The notes under the pieces are model-generated. The model did no database searches. It was not told where the DNA came from and was given only the letters and a program-made list of their open reading frames with translations. A DNA stretch of 64,000 nt from Chiridota heheva (lineage: Eukaryota > Echinodermata > Holothuroidea > Apodida > Chiridotidae). The stretch spans positions 52,501 to 116,500 of the forward strand of contig JAIGNY010003176.1 in assembly GCA_020152595.1 (NCBI GenBank), written 5' to 3'. This document shows positions 26,701 to 35,700 of this stretch, one piece after another. Each line of letters starts with the position of its first letter. The stretch's first letter is position 1. Position numbers and translations under genes: made by a program.

Positions 26701-29700
26701 GCATAACCAAATGATCCTTTATGTAAGTATCGCGCCAGTCAACTGGTCATGATGTGTGAATCTATGCCAATCAACCGTGACAAAGGCAAAACTGATGTGA
26801 CATTCTGTGCAAAATTGCCAAAATGTATGCGTCATTAAGACATTTATGTGACAAATTTGAAATTTTGTGACAAGCTATCAATCATCACACCAGTCTCTGA
26901 AAATTTGTAGTTAGCAATGCTTGAAAAAATGAAAGGTGAATTTGGAGTTCAGCTTTTGTTTGATATATTTTCAGATTCCCAAATTTATCCGTTGCAATGT
27001 TGACAAGAGAGAGTGTTCAACAAGCTGTGTCCAATGGGATCACAGCTGAACAGATTCTGCATTTTCTGCGCACACATGCCCATCCCCAGATGCTCGCCAA
27101 GGTGAGTGTGTTTGTATTACTATCCAACTGAGGACTTAACTTACTTGCCAAGGTGAGTGTATTTGTATTACTATTCAACTGAGGTTTATCTTGCTTGCCA
27201 AGGTGAGTGTTTGTATTACTATCCAACTGAGGACTTAATTTGATGACACATTGATCAACTGGGGACTCCATCAACTACTGAGGACTTGTATATTAGTTCA
27301 CAGATGAAATGCATCCAAATGGTCAGATTCAGCAATTTGCACATCTGACGTAAATTGAAAAAGGTCCTTCTTAATGCGAAATTATTAAATTACCTCTTGA
27401 GAGGACAACACCTAAATTTTTGGACGCATAGAGGATGCATCTTCTTTGTTAGCATACGTTAAAAGAAACTAAATAATGTTTTAAGACATACTGCGTCTAA
27501 GTCCTCCAAGAATATTTCTTGCCAAAGCCCTGTGTATGGTAACACAAATAAGTGTGAACCATCTTGGTTGACTTGTCATGATATCATAGTGTGGGTGTGA
27601 ATTTTTCTATTGATCGTTTTTCCTGATGATGGCACTACAGCTGAAAATTCACAGAAATTTTTTTTTACTGATATGACAAAAACTGAATTTGATAAGATTG
27701 CTGTTTTGCAAAAAAAATTGGTTTGATGTAATTTTTGCGGCCAAAATAGCCTGACTTGGGGTACTACATGGGCTTAACTCAGCAAACTTTTTTACAATTC
27801 ACTTGGTCGGAAATGTGACTTGAGGTCATCAGACCGCATAGCAACCGCGCGCATTCACCCCGCATTGGGAGTCAAATCAAAGTGATCAGCTGTGTTTATT
27901 TACATGCCATACGTACCGCACACAGTAAACGCATACGGACTTGCCCACGTGTATTGCGCAAAGGTTTGTTTTCACTCCAGCAAATGACGTCATCTCCCGG
28001 ATGTGACGTGGCACCGACCAAGGAATAGCCATTTATTGACATAAATCAAGATATTAGTGGTAACTAACTGCAGTGTGTTATGATGTGGATAACTTCCATT
28101 GAAGTTCTGTAATGTCTGATTTGGATAAATAATTTCATCAGACTGATCATAATGTACCAACCTTTTATTTCACTGCATTTCAGTTGGGGCAACTGATACT
28201 ACACTGAGCAAAGACCCATAGCTGAATGCTATTTAATACCAGCTATCACAAAGCGCTGTGAAATCCCCATGTTCAGTGTTGATGCTTAAAGGATTAGTTT
28301 AGTGGTCAAGCAAGTCTATCTTATGTGAAAGAGGCCTTTAAAAGGAACAAAATGGTGGAAAAACCACATCAATATATTATTCCGTTAAGAAAATATTCAA
28401 GTTTAAAGCTGTCTTATCTTTGTAGAAATGACTGGTGTAGTAAGTCGAGTATGGAAAGTTGGCGCCCTCATCCTCACATTCTTAACAATTGTTAATATAT
28501 CAATATATCATTCCTTTAAAGAAATATTCAAGTTTGAAGCTCTTATCTGTGTAGAAATGACTGGTGTAGTAAGTTCACTATGGAAAGATGGCACCCTCAT
28601 CCTCATATTCAACAATTGGTAATAAATTTTAAAGAAAAATTATTTCACTTTTTTGAATTATAATTCCTCAAACTTTCTTCAGGTGGTAAATTATAATTAC
28701 CAAATTATCAAGTTCTGTTTTGCTACTTTCATGGTATATCCAATGTTTTTTTAGGCCACAAAATCTCAGGATAAATTATGATAGAATACATTAAGACTTT
28801 GAGCAATATGAGGCTGTGCATGATGTCACAACTAGTCTGATTCAGTCGTTTCTACACAAATAATACCAAACATTAAACTTGAAAATGTCCTTTATGGTAC
28901 AAGATTTTTGAATGCTTTCTTCACCATTTTGTTTCTTTTGAAGTCCTCTTTCATATAAGATGGACATGCTTCACCACTGAACTAATCCTTTAACAATATA
29001 CCCCTCTCAGTTCATTTATTTTTAGTTACTGAGTATCATGCATTTTTATGTCTTATGTGGTGTGAACGTCATGGGATGTTGGAGTAAATAAGTTTCTGTT
29101 GTTTATGTTTATGTTCTTTTTTATAATTAACATTGTTTTTATTTATGAAAACAAATTATGTTTATTACTATTTATTAGGATATAAATATTTTAAATTGAA
29201 TATAAATGTTATAAAACATAATTATAAAATATTTTAAACTGAATAGATATTTTTTTTTAAATCATTGGCTTGTTCATATTTTCAGAGACCAATCATACCA
29301 GCCACTATTAGCGATCAGGTCAGGCTGTGGGAGCTGGAACGAGAGAGGATAACATATACCCCAGGTGAGTATTCAGATCCCACCCCCAGGGGGACATGTA
29401 GCTTTCGAAGAAATTGTTAAAGGGATGAATATGCTTTTCCCCCCATAATTTTTGATAATCGTGTTGCACCTGTAAATTTGGGTCTGAAAAAGCAAGAAGA
29501 CTGGAATTCTTAGATGGAGAATGATGTTCAACAAAATTAATGTCAGCTCCCCTTCCCCAAACCCCAATCCTTCACCCTTTTGATTGTAAAATGTGCTTAC
29601 AGTGTTATAATATTATAGTCTCCTAGTGTATCATGGAAAGCAGCTATTGGTTTAAAAGTATGTTACTTTTTTGTATCCAGTTTTGGATTATATAAATGGT

Positions 29701-32700
29701 TTGCAGGTAAGTTAGGGTTTATTTAGGCAAGGTGGGGGGGGGAGGGGGATTCTTTGTTTAGAAATATGTGTTCCAAAAATAGTTTTTTTGGTTCCGATGT
29801 GATAGCATCAGGAACCTATGTGGTCATGATGGTGTGTGTTTATGTGTGTATGTATGTGATGGCCAGCTTGTAAATGCAATATCTCAAGAATGATACACTG
29901 GATTAATGTCATATGTGGTACACATGTAGCCCATGGTATGTAGATGTGCCGTATTGTTTTGATGGTGATGTCATGCCTATTAACTTGAGTAGAGAGAGCT
30001 TAATATAAAAATCTTGAAATGCTCATATTTTAACAACCCTTTGTTTCATATTTGGTATAATAATGCTGTTAGCTAGTGTCCACATATTTATGGTATAAAA
30101 ACATTGAATCTCATTAATATGCAGAGTGGGCGGGGCTTAATATGATTTTGCAAAAAAGAGCTTGTAAACATGGTATCTCAAGAACTGTAGCATGGATTCA
30201 TATCATATTTAGTACACAGATAGCCCATGATCTGTAGATGTGTCCTACTGTTTTTGGTGGTAATGTCATGCATATTAATGAGTAAGGCGGGGCTTTATGT
30301 ACAATTCATGTACAATTCTTATTTTGACAATTGTCTGTTTTATTTCATATTAAAAATGTTGAATTAAATTAATATGCATAGTGGGCAGAGCTTAATATGA
30401 TTTTGCTGCAAAGAGCTTGTAAGCACAGTATCTTAAGAACGGTAGCATGGATTTATGTCATATCTGGTACACAGATAGCTCATGGTCTATAAATGTGCCC
30501 TATTGTTTTGGAGGTGATGGCGTACATATTAATGAGTAGGCGGGGCTTAATATACAAATCTTGAAATGCTCTTATTTTAACAATCTCTTGTCTGTTTTGT
30601 TTCATATTTGTCATAAAAATGATGTTAGCTAGTGTGTACATTTTCATTGTATAAAAACAATGACTCTCATTAATATGTATAGTGGGCAGAGTTCAGTATG
30701 ATTTTGTAAACAAAAAGCTTGTGAGTACGATATCTCAAGAACTATGAACTGGATTCACGTCATGCACACAGATAGCCCATGGTCTGCAGATGTGCCCTAA
30801 TGTTTGTGGTGGTGATTTCATGCATATTATTTAGTGGGCAGGACTTAAAAGTGAAAAATGCGATAGATGAGCAAAGTGTATGTCTGTTTTGCACCATATT
30901 GGGCATGATAATATTGTTGGTTATTGTGTGCATGCTTATCTTATCAACAGATGTCATTAATATGCATGGTAGCGTGGATTAGTGTGAAAGTGCTAAGTGA
31001 TGTAAACACCACACTGTATCTCATGAACGGTATTTGGATTTATGCCATATGTCGTACACAGATGGGTCATGTTCTGTATATATGCTCTAATGTTGTGGTA
31101 ATGATGTCGTGAATACAAATGTGTAGGTGGGGCTTACTGACAAATTCCTGAAATAGGATAAATGAGCAACTGTTTTTGCATCGTACTTGCTATGATAATG
31201 TTGTTAATTATTTTGAAAATGCTAATGTTGTCCACAGATGTAATCAGACATTTTTAGTAATCAATAAGAAAGGGGCAAAACACAAATTATACTTTTTTCA
31301 GAACTCAGAAAAGTTATAGATGAATGAGTTACATATTAGATTTACAAAGTTATGTGTTTGAAAATGTTACAGAATTGTGGCAATGCACAAACGAAATTAG
31401 ATTCTTTGTTAACTATTCCTGTGCTGGTAATTATATGGTCATTTACTCTGTGTATGATTTGTGGTTGGTGCATATACTATAATGCCTTCTCTCGAACATT
31501 ACATTGAATTTATAACTATTTTTATTTTGCGATTGTCATTTTACAGGTATCCTGTACAGCGAATTTCTCTCCCAGCCAGACTTTGATGTCTTGAGAGACT
31601 TTGCAAGGGTAAGAAGTTTTAAACGTTTGCAAAAATTAAAGATATAGTGACTGCATGCCGTGGGCAACATCGATCGGATTTGATTAATTCCTTTAACAAT
31701 CATCAATCCTCTCCTTGCTGCATCTACAAATACTACAACAAATTTATATTTCACTTTCAGGCATATGCCAGCGAAAGCACATGTAAGTTACAATGACTTG
31801 TTTTCAGTGTGTACTCGATGAATTTGCCAGGATGGAAAGTGGATAAACACTGGGTTAACACCTTGCTCTATTCGATAAGTGTTCAGAGAACTAGGCTGGA
31901 GGTAAAACTCCTACCATCGGGACCAACGGCTTTACGTCCCCTCTGAAGGACAGTGAGCGCCACTCAACCATTGGCCACAAAGGTCGGGGGGAGGAAGAAG
32001 GTGGGATACAAACCTCTGCGCTTGATGTCAGCGTATATCGTTCTGCATACTGGTGGAAAACTTGCTGGTTATAAAATCACTGTTAAACTCGAACCTGGGA
32101 CCTTCAGCATTTCAGTCGTATATCAGCCAACTGAGCTACCTGCCTCCCTTGTCTGACCCCCTTAATCCCTTACATCCCCCTGCTCAGCTCACAATCTCTT
32201 TTCATCCTTTTCTTCTCCTATCTTATAAATTAGTCTCTTTAACCAATTTTGACCAATGCTGTTGTTGTGTTGTAAAACCAGAGCTGGAAAAAAAAAGGTT
32301 CAGGGAAAAATCAGGAATTTGTGGGAAGAAAAACAAAATCATAAAAAAAACATTTTTTGAGAGAGAGATTTCTTGAGTTACACAACAGTATATGTGGTAA
32401 ATATGTGCTCTGAAATAATCCCCCATGTAATTGTGCAATGAAAAGTATATTGAATTGTGAGAGAGAGAAGTATATAAAGAGGTTTTCACTACATTAATAA
32501 TGTTTTTGTTGCAATTTTTCATGGGAAGATTTTTGACACCTTTATTTAGAACCATGGGAAATTTTATATTTAATTCCTACTCCGCATAAAGCCTCGCAAA
32601 ACAGCTAACTATTAACAATCCTTACATTTGATTCAAATTGTAGTCTTATCTGGGGTGTACCATGCACTTTACAAGAATGTGCTTTGCCCATGTGCTCATT

Positions 32701-35700
32701 TATGTACCTTACACTCTAAATGATAGCAAAATAAATTTTTGTTACAAAAAATATGTAAAGAATTATCTTGGATCTGTAATTATGCACGAGAAGATCACTT
32801 TTCAAAACACTGGTGAAATTTTTGAAATGCAATAACTTAAACATGCCGAAAAGTTTCCCTTTGAGCCAACCCGCACCCGACACCTGAGTTTATCCTGAAA
32901 ACTCAGGTATAACAATTACCAACCCGACTTCCTGTTCACTGTATTGTGTTTCTAGTCAATACAATGATTGTTTATTTGCCAGTATCATGCACACCACAGC
33001 CAAGAAGCCTAAGGTTATTTGGGTGTATAGAATTACAGAAATTCAGTGCTGAATACACTTGGCAATTTTGCGATTGAAATCACTCATCCATGTTAGGTGT
33101 CTTAGTGGGATAATTTTTTTCTTCAAACTGGTGATAAAATAGCTGTGCATCATATGCCTGAGGTGATTTGTGCATTACCTATGAATGGTTGACGGACCAT
33201 TTCTCCTAAGGAAAGATATTGCTTCATGTCCTAAATGGACCAAGATATAAACATAATTTTTTTTCTCCAATTTGGACACTCAGGTAGAGGCATTATTAGC
33301 TTAAATGTTTTGAAATCCAGTAAAAACACGAAGAAAGCAAAACATTTCATCCAAATGGGTAACAATTGGCCATTTTACAGCTGTTTGAAGATTTTTGTGC
33401 AAATATGCAAATTTTTGTGTTACTCTCAAGACTTGTCAATATTTGCTTATGTAAACCCATTGTTTTTTAACCCTCTACAATTTCCGTTTGAAAAAGAGAA
33501 TATAATTGCAGTGAAGAGGATTTGACCTTTATTATTCCCCCAACCAATCTCAAACTTTAGAAGGCATTTGGATGTTCGAGATCTATAATTAAGGGAAGAA
33601 ATTTAAAGAAAAACAAAAGCATTTTGATGTGTTTTCCTGTTCATACATCACATTTTTTCAATATATATGAAAAAATTCAAACTTTGATTATTCGTAACTT
33701 GAAAGCTACACATGCTATTTTCAAAATTCAACAACCATTAAACTCAGAATTGAATGCTCTTTTCGGTACATGGTTGATCAGAAAACTGTACCTGTCCATA
33801 GTCCTTTAAGAGTCCTCTATCATGTAGGATCAGAGTATGTCAAATATATATTTATCAGAGTATGTCAAAGTTTTCAATCGACCCTGCCTTTCTTGGCACC
33901 TACTCCTGGTCCGCTTTTCCTCCTTGGACCACCCCCCTCCCTTCTGTCCACCTGGGCCTCTCCACTCATCATAAAACTCAAACCCACCCTAACCTCTTCA
34001 TTAATCTCCACAACCAAATCAAGACCAACTCTCAAATTACACCTCCATCTATATTGATGGCTCCAAGGAAGGCAACAAGACAGCTGCTGCTGCCATCATC
34101 CAAGACATCACCCTCAGTAGCAGACTTCTCAATTACTCATCCATCTTTTCAGCCGAGACTAAGGCCATTCTCTTCGCCCTCAACTTTATTGAGTACTCTT
34201 TGCTCAGCCACTTTGTCATTTTCTCTGACTCAAAGGCTGTTCTTACTTCTTTACTCAATTTTAAATGGGATAAGCTCACATGCCACCTCCTCCTCCGGAA
34301 ACTCCTTTCCCCCACCCTCTGCAGGAAAAGTGTTCTTTTTTTCTGGATACCCAGCCATGTTGGCATCCCTGGCAATGACAGGGCTGATGCAGCCGCTAAG
34401 CTTGCCCTCAACCTTCTCCCTACCTCTTTTCCCAAAACCCTCTCTGACATCAAACCGCTTATTGCTCCCGTTGTTCATGACCGCTGGCAAACCTCATGGA
34501 ACTCCCAAATTGATAACAAACTCCACGTCATCCAGCCCATAATTCCAATCAAATCAACCATCAACAACCTCTCTCGTACGACAACGTTCATATTACCCGT
34601 CTTAGAATTGGTCACACCCACCTCACTCACTCCTACCTGCTTATTGGCTCCCTTCAACCCCTCTGCAACAATTGCCACTGCACCCCTCGCAATCCATCAC
34701 GTTCTCTGCTTGCCCCCCTGTACGACCTTCCTAGAGCTTCTCTTGCTCCCCACAACTCAGTTTGCGGATTTCTTCCAGAAAAATCCTCTGGATAAAATTA
34801 TATCTTTCCTACATCATGCTTTCCTCTACAACAATATTTAATTCTCCTCTTCCACCCCTCTCTACTTTGTTTTTGTTTCAACCTTGCACCTTCCCTCTCG
34901 ATCACAGCTTTCTAACCTTTTGTTCTTGAATTTTTCTCATTCTCCCCCTGTTTCCTTCCTTTCTCTAAAATGATCTGACCTCTCAGGCACAATTTGACCT
35001 TCCTTGTTGTGGTGCTGTTAACCCTTATCAAACAAAGAAACAAAGTTTTTTAACCATATTTCGAATATGATAAGCAAAGTGTATTATATTGTCTCTACAT
35101 TAACCTATATCATTTCTTATTTCCCTCCTGAAACGAGGATAAAGATATTGACAGCCTCCATCTTGCCTCATATCATTTATGCAGTCCCAGTTTGGTACCA
35201 TTTAAAAAAAGTAAACGATAAAAATAGATTTAAAAGTTTGTTGAGATATTGTGCCAATATATTATGTTTAGACTGTGATTTACTTATAAATAAAATAAAT
35301 GATGTAGCAAAGAAAAAATTTGACAGACTTGCCCAAAACATAATTTCAACAAAAGACCACCCATTAAATTTAGAAATAACATCCATGTGCAATAAAACAA
35401 ATTATAATCAGAGAAACCCAGCCACCCTCCTAAGCTTTAGAACAACAGTTTTTAAATTCATTTGTACATAAAGCTACAATTTTTATTCATTTTGGTATTT
35501 TAGAGCTTTTATTATACCGGATTCATTTTCATATCTTTAATCGTTTTATTGTCTCATTTTTTACATTTTTTCTTTTCATTTATTGTTCTGTATTGTATAT
35601 TATTGTAATATTGTATTTTTCTATTTAAAAATTGTATATAATTCATACTGAAATAAATTGATTAATAAAATAAATAAAAATTGACAGCAATATTCCTTTA

